From: Prauserella endophytica
GTDB lineage: Bacteria > Actinomycetota > Actinomycetes > Mycobacteriales > Pseudonocardiaceae
Length of the DNA: 64,000 bases
Direction of reading: 5' to 3'
Assembly: GCF_005146945.1 (NCBI RefSeq)
Contig: NZ_SWMS01000001.1
Coordinates: forward strand, 1-64,000
In this document: positions 40,743 through 50,002 of the stretch, in pieces
Position numbering within the stretch: the first letter of the stretch is position 1
Layout: each line of letters begins with the position of its first letter
The notes under the pieces: generated by a model
What the model saw: only the letters and a program-made list of their open reading frames with translations
The model's database searches: none
Told to the model about the DNA's origin: nothing
Made by a program: the position numbers and the translations under genes

Positions 40743-41864
40743 ATGGCCTACCAGTCACCGCTGCTCTCCCGGCCCGGCGCGGTCGGGGCACCCGAAGGTC
40801 ACCCCGATGCCGGGGTGCCCTGGCACTGGGGGGATCCGTTCGCCGAGCAACGCACCGCCGTCCGTGGCGTGGCCGTCGTCGACCGGTCCCATCGAGAGGT
40901 CATCACGGTGGCGGGCGAGGAGCGGCTGTCATGGCTGCACCTCGTGATCTCGCAGCACGTCTCCGGGCTGCCCGCCGACACCGGCACCGAGGCGCTCGTG
41001 CTGGACAGTCAGGGCCGCGTCGACGCCCACATGGTGCTCGGCTACACCGGCGACACCGTGTACCTCGACACCGACCCCGGCGCGCAGGCCACGAGCGCGC
41101 TGCCGAAGGGGGGCAAGCAGACCCTGCTGGGCTACCTCGAGGCGATGAAGTTCTGGTCCAAGGTGGACATCCAGGACGCGACCGGCGACCTGGCCGTGCT
41201 CACCCTGCTGGGGCCCGACATCCCCAGCGTCCTCGACGTCGAACTCGGCCGGCAGCCCTACGCCGTTGCGCCGCTGCCGGGTGGCGGGCTCGCGCGGCGG
41301 ATGCCGTGGCCGGGCAGGCACGCCGTGGACCTGCTGGTGCCGCGGGCCGAGCTGGCGACGTGGTGGGAGCGGCTGACCGACGCGGGCGCCCGGCCAGCGG
41401 GCAGCTGGGCCTTCGAAGCCCTGCGCGTGGAGTCGCTGCGCCCGCGCCTCGGCGTCGACACCGACGAGCGCACCATCCCGCACGAGGTGAACTGGATCGG
41501 CTCGGCGGCCCACGTCGCGAAGGGCTGCTACCGGGGCCAGGAGACGGTGTCCAAGGTGCACAACGTCGGCAGGCCGCCGAGGAACCTGGTGCTCCTGCAC
41601 CTCGACGGATCACCGGAGATCTATCCCGAAACGGGTGATCCCGTGCTGCTCGGCGAACGCCAGGTCGGCCGCCTCGGCACCGTCGCGCAGCACCACGAGC
41701 TCGGCCCGATCGCGCTCGCGCTGGTCAAGCGGTCGACCTCGGCAGAAGCGGAACTCATGGCAGGCGCGGAGGACCGTGCCGTGCAGGCCGCCATCGACCC
41801 CGACTCGGTCCCCGCGGAGGGTGCGGCGCCGGGGCGGGAGGCGGTACAACAGTTCCGGGGATGA
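40743..41864 (+). CDS. ygfZ: Folate-dependent Fe-S cluster maintenance protein YgfZ
   Basis: A 373-aa protein of the GcvT-like fold. The diagnostic KGCYRGQE (260-267) contains the conserved Cys. The upstream INWIGSAAHVA-type and HEVNWIG segments match the family. It helps repair or assemble certain Fe-S enzymes using tetrahydrofolate. The ATG at 40743 is chosen because the sequence further upstream is antisense to pabC. It is longer than the E. coli protein by about 45 residues, mostly N-terminal and C-terminal tails. Confidence 0.9.
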   Translation: MAYQSPLLSRPGAVGAPEGHPDAGVPWHWGDPFAEQRTAVRGVAVVDRSHREVITVAGEERLSWLHLVISQHVSGLPADTGTEALVLDSQGRVDAHMVLGYTGDTVYLDTDPGAQATSALPKGGKQTLLGYLEAMKFWSKVDIQDATGDLAVLTLLGPDIPSVLDVELGRQPYAVAPLPGGGLARRMPWPGRHAVDLLVPRAELATWWERLTDAGARPAGSWAFEALRVESLRPRLGVDTDERTIPHEVNWIGSAAHVAKGCYRGQETVSKVHNVGRPPRNLVLLHLDGSPEIYPETGDPVLLGERQVGRLGTVAQHHELGPIALALVKRSTSAEAELMAGAEDRAVQAAIDPDSVPAEGAAPGREAVQQFRG

Positions 41865-41911
41865 GATGATCATGTCTCTCTCCCTGGTGTGCCCGACCGA
41901 TCTAGAGCAGG

Positions 41912-42496
41912 ATGGCCCCCGTGATCGAAGTCCGGCCCGGCGGGCGACGTCGCATCGACCGTGTCCTAGCCGCCGACTACGTCCGTGACCTGGACGCGCT
42001 CCAGCTGACCACGCTGCGCGAACGACGGGACGAGGCCGCCCAGGAAGAGACGGACCTCTCCTACCTGCGCAGGCTGCTGCACGCCAGGATCGACATCGTG
42101 AAGGCCGAGCAGCAGCGCCGCTTGTCCGGCGGGGACGCCAGCATCGTCGACCAGCTGGCCACGATCCTCGCCGACAACGCCCTCGGTCCCGCGACGGGCT
42201 CGGGCAGGCACCAGTCGCTCGAACCGTCCAGGGCGGGCGAGTACCGGCGGCGGGCCGAGGCGCTGGTCGGCAACGCGGATCTCTCGGACGTCTCCTCCCT
42301 CTCGGAGGAGCAGCTCACCCAGACACTGGACAGCTTCCGCGAGCAGGAACAGTCCGTGTCGCAGCGGCGGCGCGAGGTGCAGGCCGTCGTCGACGCCTTC
42401 AACGCCGAGATCGCCCGCCGCTACGCCTCCGGCACGGCCTCGGTCGACGAACTGCTCGCGAGTGAGCGGCGGAGGGACGAGTCCGAGGGTGAGTGA
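41912..42496 (+). CDS. rsiG: RsiG-type c-di-GMP-binding anti-sigma factor
   Basis: A 194-aa coiled-coil protein. It holds two copies of the E-x3-S-x2-R-x3-Q-x3-D c-di-GMP-binding motif known from Streptomyces RsiG. The first is Glu46, Ser50, Arg53, His57, Asp61 (EETDLSYLRRLLHARID), with Gln replaced by His. The second is Glu146, Ser150, Arg153, Gln157, Asp161, a perfect match. RsiG holds sigma WhiG inactive when bound to c-di-GMP. No whiG is in the window. The start has only a weak ribosome binding site. Its stop overlaps the asparaginase start by 8 nt. Confidence 0.83.
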   Translation: MAPVIEVRPGGRRRIDRVLAADYVRDLDALQLTTLRERRDEAAQEETDLSYLRRLLHARIDIVKAEQQRRLSGGDASIVDQLATILADNALGPATGSGRHQSLEPSRAGEYRRRAEALVGNADLSDVSSLSEEQLTQTLDSFREQEQSVSQRRREVQAVVDAFNAEIARRYASGTASVDELLASERRRDESEGE

Positions 42497-43520
42497 CCCG
42501 GCCCTTGTCGAGCTCGTCCGCTCCGGGTTCGTCGAGAGCGTGCACCACGGCGCGCTGGTGATCGTCCGGCCGGACGGGTCGGTGCGCACCGCGCTCGGTG
42601 ACGTGGAGCGGCCGTTCTACCCCCGCTCGGCCAACAAGCCACTGCAGGCCGTGGGCATGCTGGAGTGCGGGCTGGAGGCCGGCGCCGAGGAGCTCGCGCT
42701 GATCTGTGCCTCGCACAACGGCGAGCCGGGGCACGTCGAGCTGGCGCTGGCGATGCTCGCCTCCGCCGGGCTCTCCGAGGACGACCTGCGCTGCCCCGCC
42801 GACTACCCGCTGTACGAGCCCGCGCGGATCGAGGCGATCCGCGCGTGGCCGGGCAGGCGGCGCGCGGCGATGAACTGCTCGGGCAAGCACGCCGGGATGC
42901 TGGCCACGTGTGTGCGCAGGGGCTGGCCGACCAGCTGTTACCACGAGCCGGGGCACGAGCTGCAGCAGGCGATCGCCGACACGGTGGTGAAGCTGACGGG
43001 CGAGCCGATCGCGGCGACCGGGGTCGACGGCTGCGGTGCGCCTCTCCTCGCGTTCTCGCTGGCCGGACTCGCGCGGGCCTTCTCCCAACTGGTGACCGCC
43101 GAGCACGGGCCGCGCCGGCGGGTGGCCGACGCGATGCGGGCGAGGCCGTGGCTCGTTGCTGGCACCGGGCGCGACGACACGTTGCTGATGCGCGCCGTGC
43201 CGGGGCTGCTGGCGAAGGTGGGCGCCGAGGGCGTGCACGCCATCGCGCTGCCCGACGGCACGGCGGTGGCGCTCAAGCTCGCCGACGGCGCCACGAGGGG
43301 CCGCGCTCCGCTGCTGGTCGCGGCTCTGCGTGCGCTCGGGGCGGTGCCGGAGAACCCGGCCGCGACCTCGGTCCTCGACGGCCTCGGGAAGGGCGCGGGC
43401 GTGGTGCTCGGCGGCGGCCGCGAGGTCGGTGAGCTGCGCGTGACCGACGAGGCGCTGAAGGCCCTCGCTAGTGCCCCCCGCCGGAAGTTCGCCAGCGGAA
43501 ACCTGGATCCACCGACTTAA
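42489..43520 (+). CDS. Asparaginase, Asparaginase_II (PF06089) type
   Basis: A 343-aa thermolabile-type (Rhizobium etli-like) L-asparaginase that converts Asn to Asp and ammonia. Family motifs are RSANKPLQAVGM, CASHNGEPGHVE, MNCSGKHAGML and ATGVDGCGAPL, which carry the Cys/Lys/Ser residues of this unusual active site. GTG 42489 lies in a GGAGGGACGA-rich context inside the rsiG end. Its last 18 codons are in the inverted-repeat element at 43468-43548, so the native C-terminus may have been changed. Confidence 0.88.
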   Translation: MSDPALVELVRSGFVESVHHGALVIVRPDGSVRTALGDVERPFYPRSANKPLQAVGMLECGLEAGAEELALICASHNGEPGHVELALAMLASAGLSEDDLRCPADYPLYEPARIEAIRAWPGRRRAAMNCSGKHAGMLATCVRRGWPTSCYHEPGHELQQAIADTVVKLTGEPIAATGVDGCGAPLLAFSLAGLARAFSQLVTAEHGPRRRVADAMRARPWLVAGTGRDDTLLMRAVPGLLAKVGAEGVHAIALPDGTAVALKLADGATRGRAPLLVAALRALGAVPENPAATSVLDGLGKGAGVVLGGGREVGELRVTDEALKALASAPRRKFASGNLDPPT

Positions 43521-43548
43521 GCAACAGACCTCCGGCGGAGGGCACTAG
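43468..43548. repeat. 81-bp element with 18-bp terminal inverted repeats
   Basis: Ends CTAGTGCCCCCCGCCGGA (43468-43485) and TCCGGCGGAGGGCACTAG (43531-43548) match at 17 of 18 positions, with 45 bp between. It contains the asparaginase stop (43518-43520) and touches the stop of the convergent gene (43545). It is either a bidirectional terminator with a long loop or a small MITE-like insertion that now supplies gene ends. Confidence 0.7.
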
Positions 43549-44450
43549 TTGAACCGCTCCCGCGCGGCCAGGTCGCCCCAGTAGTCCCGCAGCGTCTGGA
43601 ACAGCTCGGCGATCTCCTCGACGGCACCGCCGCGCAGCGCCTCCAGGATCGAGTGCACCTCCTCGGCGGAGGTGTCCGACTCGAGGATCGGGTCCTCGAT
43701 CAGCTGGACGAGCCCGCCGTAGTCGAGCTCGACCGCCGAGGCGGGGTGGAAGTTCGAGAGCCAGCGCCCGGTCTCGGCCAGGATCCGGGTGGGGCCCGAG
43801 TCGCCGAGCGTGTCCTGCACTAGCTCCTCCGCCTCGGCCACCCTGCGCAGCGCGTCGGTCATGGCCGTGCGCCAGGACAGCTCGCGCCTGGGGTCGTGCT
43901 GGCCGTCGCCGAGCACGAGCCTGCGCTCGTCGGGCTCGATGAGCGAGAACCACGGCAGCGGCACCGTCCAGGTCGTCGACAGCACGTGCATGGTGCCGGT
44001 GCGCACGTCGCGCAGCGCGGCGTTGGCCCTGGACCTCACCGCCTCGGCCGACTCGCCGGCGGCGTCGAGCACCGTCGAGCGCAGGGCCGGGTGCGCCTCG
44101 CCGAGGAAGCCGATCAGCGCGGCGGCCGAACGCACCCGCACCTCCAGCGGGCACACGAGCGGGCCGGGACCCACCACGGCGCTGCCGGCGGCGGGCACGT
44201 CGGCGGGGTCGAGCACGAGCACGTCGGTTTTCCCGCTGGGCGCGGGAGCGCCCCCTGGGAGCTCGGCGGGGAGCAGGCGAGGCGGTGTTGAAATCTGTGA
44301 CTTCAGCCACAGCAGGTGCTCCCGCTCGCCGGCGGTGGCACGGGTCAGCTTGGCCGCCTCGGCGGCACGCACCAGCTGGTCGTCAGGGGGTTCACCGAAG
44401 GCCGACAGCGGTTCGTACACCCGGAGATAGGCCACGAACGGACGGAGCAC
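43545..44450 (-). CDS. Conserved hypothetical protein, 301 aa
   Basis: A soluble protein with protein-like composition throughout, starting LRPFVAYLRVYEPLSAFGEP and ending DYWGDLAARERFN. No catalytic motif recognised. A central WFSLIEPDERRLVLGD and an acidic C-terminal helix stand out. Position between the asparaginase and the divergent DUF3073 gene corresponds to the conserved hypothetical next to DUF3073 (Rv0811c/Rv0810c) in mycobacteria, as I recall it. GTG 44450 is the chosen start; upstream in-frame sequence up to 44783 is poor and overlaps the DUF3073 gene. The 208-bp gap to DUF3073 contains both promoters. Confidence 0.75.
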   Translation of the reverse strand: MLRPFVAYLRVYEPLSAFGEPPDDQLVRAAEAAKLTRATAGEREHLLWLKSQISTPPRLLPAELPGGAPAPSGKTDVLVLDPADVPAAGSAVVGPGPLVCPLEVRVRSAAALIGFLGEAHPALRSTVLDAAGESAEAVRSRANAALRDVRTGTMHVLSTTWTVPLPWFSLIEPDERRLVLGDGQHDPRRELSWRTAMTDALRRVAEAEELVQDTLGDSGPTRILAETGRWLSNFHPASAVELDYGGLVQLIEDPILESDTSAEEVHSILEALRGGAVEEIAELFQTLRDYWGDLAARERFN

Positions 44451-44658
44451 CCCGAAATCCTGGCACGCCCTCGCACGCACGCGAGCACCGGCTGGTCCGT
44501 TCTGGTGGCGGGGAGCAATACTGTCACCGTTCGCACACCGTGCCACGTCGCATGAGACCCCGTCGACACGGTACGGTGTCTTCAGGAAATAGTTGTCGAG
44601 ACGACGCGGGGCCGCCGATTCCCCCGGCCGCCCCGCCCCTGTGCAAGGGGGTCGAGCC

Positions 44659-44850
44659 ATGGGGCGCGGCCGAGCTAAGGCCAAGCAGACGAAGGTGGCC
44701 CGGGAGCTCAAGTACAGCGTTCCCACCACGGATTTCGATGCTTTGCAGCGCGAGCTGTCGGGCAGTTCCTCTGACGAGGACAACCACCGCGGTGAGGACG
44801 AGGAGCGGTACGAGGACCCGTACGACGGGTACGACGACTACCGTCGTTGA
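44659..44850 (+). CDS. DUF3073 protein
   Basis: A 63-aa highly charged protein. The conserved MGRGRAKAKQTKVARELKYS N-terminus is basic and a disordered, acidic, Tyr/Asp-rich tail (YEDPYDGYDDYRR) follows. DUF3073 is found throughout actinobacteria beside purM/purF. Function unknown; the basic head suggests nucleic-acid or ribosome contact. ATG 44659 has AAGGGGG upstream. A strong terminator follows. Confidence 0.9.
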   Translation: MGRGRAKAKQTKVARELKYSVPTTDFDALQRELSGSSSDEDNHRGEDEERYEDPYDGYDDYRR

Positions 44851-44861
44851 AGCACTGCGTG

Positions 44862-44903
44862 ACGCGAGGGTGGGAGCCGGTCCGCCGGTACCCACCCTCG
44901 CGT
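44862..44903 (+). terminator. Hairpin terminator after the DUF3073 gene
   Basis: Perfect 13-bp arms ACGCGAGGGTGGG and CCCACCCTCGCGT with a 16-nt loop, starting 11 nt after the stop. It separates this gene from the dehydrogenase gene that starts at 44950. Confidence 0.85.
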
Positions 44904-44949
44904 TCCGCGTGCTCACCTTTTCGCTGGCGAGCAGACGTGAGGAGCAACG

Positions 44950-45810
44950 GTGCCTGACATTCAGCGCGTCGGAGTGGTCGGAGCGGGCCTGATGGGCTCG
45001 GGCATCGCGGAGGTGCACGCGCGAGCCGGCGTCGACGTGGCGGTGACCGAGGTGAGCAAGCCCGCGCTCGACGCGGGCAGGGCGCGCATCGAGAAGTCGC
45101 TGCAGCGTGGTGTCCGCAGCGGCAAGCTCGCGGCGGAGGAAGCCGACGCCGCACTCGCGCGGATCACGTTCACCACCGACCTCGACGCGTTCGCCGACCG
45201 CGATCTCGTCGTGGAGGCCGTGCTCGAGCAGGAGCAGGCCAAGGTCGAGGTGTTCCGCTCGCTGGACAAGGTCGTCGAGCGCGAGGACGCCATCCTCGCG
45301 TCCAACACGTCCTCCATCCCGATCATGAAGCTGGGCATGGCCACGGACCGGCCGCAGCAGGTGATCGGCATCCACTTCTTCAACCCGGTGCCGGTGCTGC
45401 CGCTCGTGGAGCTGGTGCCGTCCCTGCTCACGGGTGACAAGACCGCGGAGCGGGCCGACGCGCACGTCGCGGGCGCGCTAGGCAAGACGGTGATCCGCTC
45501 GCAGGACCGCGCGGGCTTCATCGTCAACGCGCTGCTCGTGCCGTATCTGCTCTCGGCGATCCGGATGTTCGAGTCGGGCTTCGCGTCCGCCGAGGACATC
45601 GACCACGGCATGGAGAAGGGCACCGCACACCCGATGGGTCCGCTGCGGCTGGCCGACCTCATCGGGCTGGACACCATCAAGGCCATCGCGGACTCGATGT
45701 ATGCCGAGTTCAAGGAGCCGCTGTACTCGTCGCCGCCGTTGCTGCTGCGCATGGTGGACGCCGGCCTCCTGGGCAAGAAGACCGGCCGGGGCTTCTACAG
45801 CTACGAGTGA
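44950..45810 (+). CDS. 3-hydroxybutyryl-CoA dehydrogenase
   Basis: A 286-aa NAD(P)-dependent enzyme that reduces acetoacetyl-CoA or oxidises 3-hydroxyacyl-CoA. Rossmann motif VGVVGAGLMGSGIAEVHARAG lies near residue 7 (GAGLMG, 11-16). The catalytic His/Glu segment is GIHFFNPVPVLPLVELV, and the C-terminal domain has GMEKGTAHPMGPLRLADLIG. Length matches the single-domain FadB2/Hbd group. GTG start with GAGGAGC upstream. It follows the DUF3073 terminator and is probably monocistronic, or read with the next gene 66 bp later. Confidence 0.93.
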   Translation: MPDIQRVGVVGAGLMGSGIAEVHARAGVDVAVTEVSKPALDAGRARIEKSLQRGVRSGKLAAEEADAALARITFTTDLDAFADRDLVVEAVLEQEQAKVEVFRSLDKVVEREDAILASNTSSIPIMKLGMATDRPQQVIGIHFFNPVPVLPLVELVPSLLTGDKTAERADAHVAGALGKTVIRSQDRAGFIVNALLVPYLLSAIRMFESGFASAEDIDHGMEKGTAHPMGPLRLADLIGLDTIKAIADSMYAEFKEPLYSSPPLLLRMVDAGLLGKKTGRGFYSYE

Positions 45811-45876
45811 GGCGGCCGCCGTCGAGCAGATCGTGGGCGGTCAACGCGTTCCCGGCACGACGCCTAGAGTGCGGGC

Positions 45877-46764
45877 GTGGAAACTCAGCTTCGGGTCGGC
45901 CTCGTCGGCGCAGGACCGTGGGCGCGGACCGTGCACGCGCCCGGCATCTCCGATCATCCCGGCACGTCGCTGAGCGCGGTGTGGACGCGGCGGCCGGAGG
46001 TGGCCGAGGCCCTCGCCGAGGAGCACGGCACCTACGCGTGCGCGAGCTTCGAGGAGCTGCTCGGCGAGGTGGACGCCGTCGCGTTCGCCGTGCCGCCCGC
46101 CGTGCAGGCCGAGTACGCCGTGCCCGCCGCGAAGGCGGGTAAGCACCTGATCCTGGAGAAGCCGCTCGCGCACGACGTCGCCGCGGCGGAGCGGATCGCG
46201 GACGCCGTGTCCGAGGTGGGCGTGGTGGCGCTGCTGATGCTGACCATGCGCTACACGCTGCAGACCCGCGAGTGGCTGGCGGGCCTCGCCGAGGCCGGCG
46301 GCTGGAAGGGCGGCAACGCCCGGTGGCTGTCCGGCGCGCTGCTCGGCGAGAAGTACGGCGGCTCACCGTGGCGGCAGGCCGAGGGCGCGCTCGGCGACAT
46401 CGGACCGCACGCGTTCGACCTCATGGACGCCGCGCTGGGCGAGATCACCGGGGTGCTCGCGGCGCACCGGACCGACGCCGACCTGTGGCACGTGCTGCTG
46501 GAGCACGAGGGGAGCGCGACGAGCACGGTCGCGCTGTCGACGCGGCTGCCGATGCGGCCGACCGTCACCGAGTTCGCGGTGTACGGCGACGCGGGGTTCC
46601 GCTCGATGCGCCGCAAGCCGGGCCAGGAGGGCGAGTCGTTCACGGCCCTGCTCGACGACTTCGCCGCCCTGATCGCCAGCGGGGTTCGCGAGCACGACTG
46701 CGACGTCCACCGCGGCCTGCACCTACAGCGCGTGCTGGCCGAATGCCTCCGAGTCGCCTCCTGA
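45877..46764 (+). CDS. Gfo/Idh/MocA-family oxidoreductase
   Basis: A 295-aa NAD(P)-binding oxidoreductase. Rossmann start RVGLVGAGPWARTVHAPG. The signature EKPLAHD (94-100) contains the catalytic-region Lys. The C-terminal substrate domain includes GDIGPHAFDLMDAALG with the His of the family active site. Such enzymes act on sugars, inositols or related polyols. No sugar operon surrounds it, so the substrate is open. GTG start with no strong Shine-Dalgarno. The form A repeat follows 9 bp after its stop. Confidence 0.87.
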   Translation: METQLRVGLVGAGPWARTVHAPGISDHPGTSLSAVWTRRPEVAEALAEEHGTYACASFEELLGEVDAVAFAVPPAVQAEYAVPAAKAGKHLILEKPLAHDVAAAERIADAVSEVGVVALLMLTMRYTLQTREWLAGLAEAGGWKGGNARWLSGALLGEKYGGSPWRQAEGALGDIGPHAFDLMDAALGEITGVLAAHRTDADLWHVLLEHEGSATSTVALSTRLPMRPTVTEFAVYGDAGFRSMRRKPGQEGESFTALLDDFAALIASGVREHDCDVHRGLHLQRVLAECLRVAS

Positions 46765-46773
46765 ACATGACTG

Positions 46774-46824
46774 CCCCCAAGGCCACCTTTGTTGCGTTGA
46801 ACGCAACAAAGGTGGCCTTGGGGG
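46774..46824. repeat. Palindromic repeat, form A, copy 2
   Basis: Perfect 23-bp arms (CCCCCAAGGCCACC... / ...GGTGGCCTTGGGGG) with loop TTGAA. It is identical to copy 1 apart from the loop and one more base pair. It lies between the convergent oxidoreductase and tctA genes, where it could terminate both. Confidence 0.93.
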
Positions 46825-46833
46825 CGGTTGGGG

Positions 46834-48348
46834 TCAGGCGTCGACCTTCTCCTTGGGGGTCTCCTCTTGCCCGCGCTTGGTCAGCTTCCGGATGAGGGGC
46901 CACGCGAGGATCAGGGCGATCACCACGTAGACCGTCACCGCCATCGGGGAGTTGACCAGCCCCGAAAGGTTGCCGTCGCTGATCTGCAGGGCTCGCCGCA
47001 TCTGCAGCTCCGCCGCCGGGCCGAGGATCACACCGATGATCGCCGGGAGCACCGGCAGCCCGAACCGCCGCATCGCGAAGCCCAGCACTCCGATCGCGAA
47101 GAGCAGCAGCAGGTCGAGCACCTCGCCGCCCACCGAGTACGCACCCACGCTGGCGAAGAACAGGATGCCCGCGTACAGGTACGGCCTGGGGATGCGCAGC
47201 AGCTTCGCCCACACCGGCGCCATCGGCAGGTTGATCACCAGCAGCAGCACCAGGCCGACGAACAGGCTCGCGATGAGACCCCACACCAGCGCCGACTCCC
47301 GCTCGAACAGCAGCGGGCCCGGCTGGATGCCGTACTGCTGGAACGCCGCGAGCATCACCGCGGCCACCGCGGTGGTGGGCAGGCCAAGGGTCAGCATCGT
47401 CACGAGCGTGCCCGCCGCGGACGCGCTGGCCGTCGACTCCGGCCCCGCGACGCCCTCGATGGCGCCCTTGCCCCACTCGTCCTTGTGCCGCGAGAACCGC
47501 TTCTCGGTCACATAGGAGAGGAACGTCGGGATCTCGGCGCCACCGGCCGGGATCGCCCCGAACGGGAACCCGATGAACGGACCGCGCAGCCACGGCTTCC
47601 ACGTGCGCCGCACGTCGCCCCTGCCGAGCCACGGCCTGCCGACCGGAATGGGCTGCGCGAGCTTGTGCCGCAGGTGCGCGGCGACCCACAGCGACTCGCC
47701 GACCGCGAACAGGCCGACCGCCACGATCACCACGTCCACGCCGTCGGCGAGGTGCAGCGAGCCGAACGTCAGCCGGGCCTGGCCGGTGAGCTGGTCGAGG
47801 CCGATGAGCCCGATCGTGAGACCGACCAGCAGCGACGCGAACCCGCGCAGCCGCGACTTGCCGAGCACCGACGTCACCGCGACGAACGCGAGCACCATGA
47901 TCGCGAAGTAGTCGGGGGCGCCGATGTCGACGGCCAGCGACGCGACCGCGGGTGCCAGGAGCACCAGCAGGATCGTGCCGACGATGCCGCCGATGAAGTG
48001 CCCGATCGCCGCGGCGGCCAGCGCCTGTGGGCCGCGGCCGCGTTTGGCCATCGGGTGGCCTTCCATCGCGGTGACCACCGCCGCCGTCTCACCGGGCGTG
48101 TTCAGCAGGATCGACGTCGTCGAGCCGCCGAACATGCCGCCGTAGTAGATGCCGGCGAACATGATCAGCGCCGCCGTCGGGTCGAGCCCGTAGGTCACCG
48201 GCAGCAGCAGGGCCACCGCCATGGCGGGGCCGATGCCCGGCAGCACGCCGATCGCGGTGCCGAGCACCACGCCGATGGCGGCGACGAGGAGGTTCGACGG
48301 GGTCAGCGCCGTGCCGAAGCCGTCGAGCAGCGAAGAAACGGCGTCCAT
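46834..48348 (-). CDS. tctA: Tripartite tricarboxylate transporter, large membrane subunit TctA
   Basis: A 504-aa protein with about twelve transmembrane helices. TctA signatures are [38 protein letters not shown] and [14 protein letters not shown]. It carries citrate or a related carboxylate across the membrane using an ion gradient, with the periplasmic receptor TctC. ATG 48348 shares one base with the tctB stop. The C-terminus is short and charged ([15 protein letters not shown]). Confidence 0.94.
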   Translation of the reverse strand: MDAVSSLLDGFGTALTPSNLLVAAIGVVLGTAIGVLPGIGPAMAVALLLPVTYGLDPTAALIMFAGIYYGGMFGGSTTSILLNTPGETAAVVTAMEGHPMAKRGRGPQALAAAAIGHFIGGIVGTILLVLLAPAVASLAVDIGAPDYFAIMVLAFVAVTSVLGKSRLRGFASLLVGLTIGLIGLDQLTGQARLTFGSLHLADGVDVVIVAVGLFAVGESLWVAAHLRHKLAQPIPVGRPWLGRGDVRRTWKPWLRGPFIGFPFGAIPAGGAEIPTFLSYVTEKRFSRHKDEWGKGAIEGVAGPESTASASAAGTLVTMLTLGLPTTAVAAVMLAAFQQYGIQPGPLLFERESALVWGLIASLFVGLVLLLVINLPMAPVWAKLLRIPRPYLYAGILFFASVGAYSVGGEVLDLLLLFAIGVLGFAMRRFGLPVLPAIIGVILGPAAELQMRRALQISDGNLSGLVNSPMAVTVYVVIALILAWPLIRKLTKRGQEETPKEKVDA

Positions 48349-48890
48349 CAGAACACCCCCATCAGCGGGCCGCCAGGCAGCGCAACCCCGAGCAGCTCGT
48401 TGAAGGCCACCCACGTCACCACCGACAGCACGGCGGCGATCAGCGGGTCGCGCACGAAGTTCCGGCTGCCCAGCGCGTAGGCCGCGCCCCAGAACATGAC
48501 CGCCGACGACACCGGGAACCCGGCCACGTCGATCAGGGCCGCATTGGCGAGGAACGCGCCCGCCAGCATCAGCACCGTGCGCCAGTCGGCGGCGGTGGAC
48601 AGGTCGATGTCCTCGCCGCCCTCGGCCTCGCCCTTTCCGCCGCGCAGCACCTCGCGCGCAAGCAACAGCGAGATCAACACCAGTAGCGAGCCGACGGCCA
48701 CCGGCACCGCCTGCGGCCCCAGCGGGCCGCGCGTGGTGAAGTCGGTGGGCAGGGTCAGCCCTTCGGTGAGCACCAGCACGCCCAGCAGCAGCAGGAACGC
48801 GCACATGCCCAGCTCGGAGTGCTCACGCCACCAGCTCTTGTGCTCCGGTGTGCCGGTGGACTCCTCCACCGTGGACGTCTCGACGCTCAT
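48348..48890 (-). CDS. tctB: Tripartite tricarboxylate transporter, small membrane subunit TctB
   Basis: A 180-aa protein with four predicted helices ([59 protein letters not shown] and [20 protein letters not shown]) after a polar acidic start. This matches the poorly conserved but recognisable TctB layout. Co-translated with tctA (1-nt overlap) and tctC (4-nt overlap). The N-terminal 25 residues are unusually acidic. Confidence 0.9.
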   Translation of the reverse strand: MSVETSTVEESTGTPEHKSWWREHSELGMCAFLLLLGVLVLTEGLTLPTDFTTRGPLGPQAVPVAVGSLLVLISLLLAREVLRGGKGEAEGGEDIDLSTAADWRTVLMLAGAFLANAALIDVAGFPVSSAVMFWGAAYALGSRNFVRDPLIAAVLSVVTWVAFNELLGVALPGGPLMGVF

Positions 48891-49873
48891 GCCAGCCCCA
48901 GCTCCTTCAGCACCGACTCGACGCGCTCGGTCTCCGAGGCCAGGAAGTCACCGAACTCCTCGCCCGTCTGGAAGGCGTCGTCCCACGCGTTGAGCCGCAG
49001 GGCCTCCTTCCACTGCTGCGTGCCGTGCAGCTTCGTGAACATCGTGATGAGCTTGTCGCGATCGGACTCCGACAGCCCCGGTGGCGCGACGATGCCTCGC
49101 CAGTTGGTGAAGTTCACGTCCACACCGGACTCGATGAGCGTCGGCGCGTCGATGCCGTCGACCCGCTCTGGGCCGGTGACCGCGAGCGCGCGCAGTTCTC
49201 CCGCCTCGATCTGGTCGCGGGCCTCGCCGATGCCGGTGACGCCGAAGGCGACCTTGCCGCCGAGCACCGAGGCCATCAGCTCGCCACCGCCGTCGAACGA
49301 CACGTACCTGACGTCCTTCGGCGCCAGCCCGATGGCCTTCGCGGTGAGCATCGGCGCCAGGTGGTCGGGCCCGCCGGGCGACGAGCCGCCGCCCACGGGC
49401 AGCGCGGCAGGGTCGGCCTTCCACGCGTCGAGCAGCTGACGGATGTTCTGGTAGGGCGAGTCCTCGCCGACCACGATGATGTCGGCTTCCTCGGTCAGTT
49501 TCGCGATCGGCGTCGTGTCCGCGAGCGACGACGGCGACGAGTTCGTGTAGACCGAGCCGACCACGCCGAGGCCCATCGACATCGCGAGCTTGCCGTTGCC
49601 ACGTTCGCCGACGAGCCTGCCGAGCCCGACCGTGCCGCCGGCACCGGGCAGGTTGAACACCTCGGTCGTGCCGTTGAGGCCGTTGTCCTCGATCGCCTTG
49701 ACCGCGGTTCGCGCGGTGATGTCGTAGCCGCCGCCCGGCGTGTTCGGCACCATGACGCGAAGGCCGCGGATCTGCGACCCGGCCTCGTCACCGCCGGAGC
49801 TCACGAGCGGAGGCACGAGCAGGACCAGCAGCGCCGCACCGAGCACCGCCAGCCATGTCTTCGGATTCCTCAT
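48887..49873 (-). CDS. tctC: Tripartite tricarboxylate transporter, substrate-binding protein TctC
   Basis: A 328-aa extracellular receptor. A signal peptide (WLAVLGAALLVLLVPPLVSS) is followed by the TctC fold: VMVPNTPGGGYDITART, GGTVGLGRLVGERGNG and GGGSSPGGPDHLAPML. It binds the carboxylate and delivers it to TctAB. ATG 49873 with GAGGTGGGA upstream is preferred over an in-frame start at 49966 that adds 31 polar residues. The gene is divergent from a CitAB-type two-component system, which probably controls the operon. Confidence 0.92.
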   Translation of the reverse strand: MRNPKTWLAVLGAALLVLLVPPLVSSGGDEAGSQIRGLRVMVPNTPGGGYDITARTAVKAIEDNGLNGTTEVFNLPGAGGTVGLGRLVGERGNGKLAMSMGLGVVGSVYTNSSPSSLADTTPIAKLTEEADIIVVGEDSPYQNIRQLLDAWKADPAALPVGGGSSPGGPDHLAPMLTAKAIGLAPKDVRYVSFDGGGELMASVLGGKVAFGVTGIGEARDQIEAGELRALAVTGPERVDGIDAPTLIESGVDVNFTNWRGIVAPPGLSESDRDKLITMFTKLHGTQQWKEALRLNAWDDAFQTGEEFGDFLASETERVESVLKELGLA

Positions 49874-50002
49874 TCCCACCTCACTGTGATCGCAGGACAT
49901 GGTGCAACGGCGGGCAGGTGAAGTCTCGGTTACGGGCTTATCGGTACTTGTGTTCGTTCTGCTCACGAAGCGGGGGCCGTGCGAGGTGTCATAGTTGGTC
50001 CG

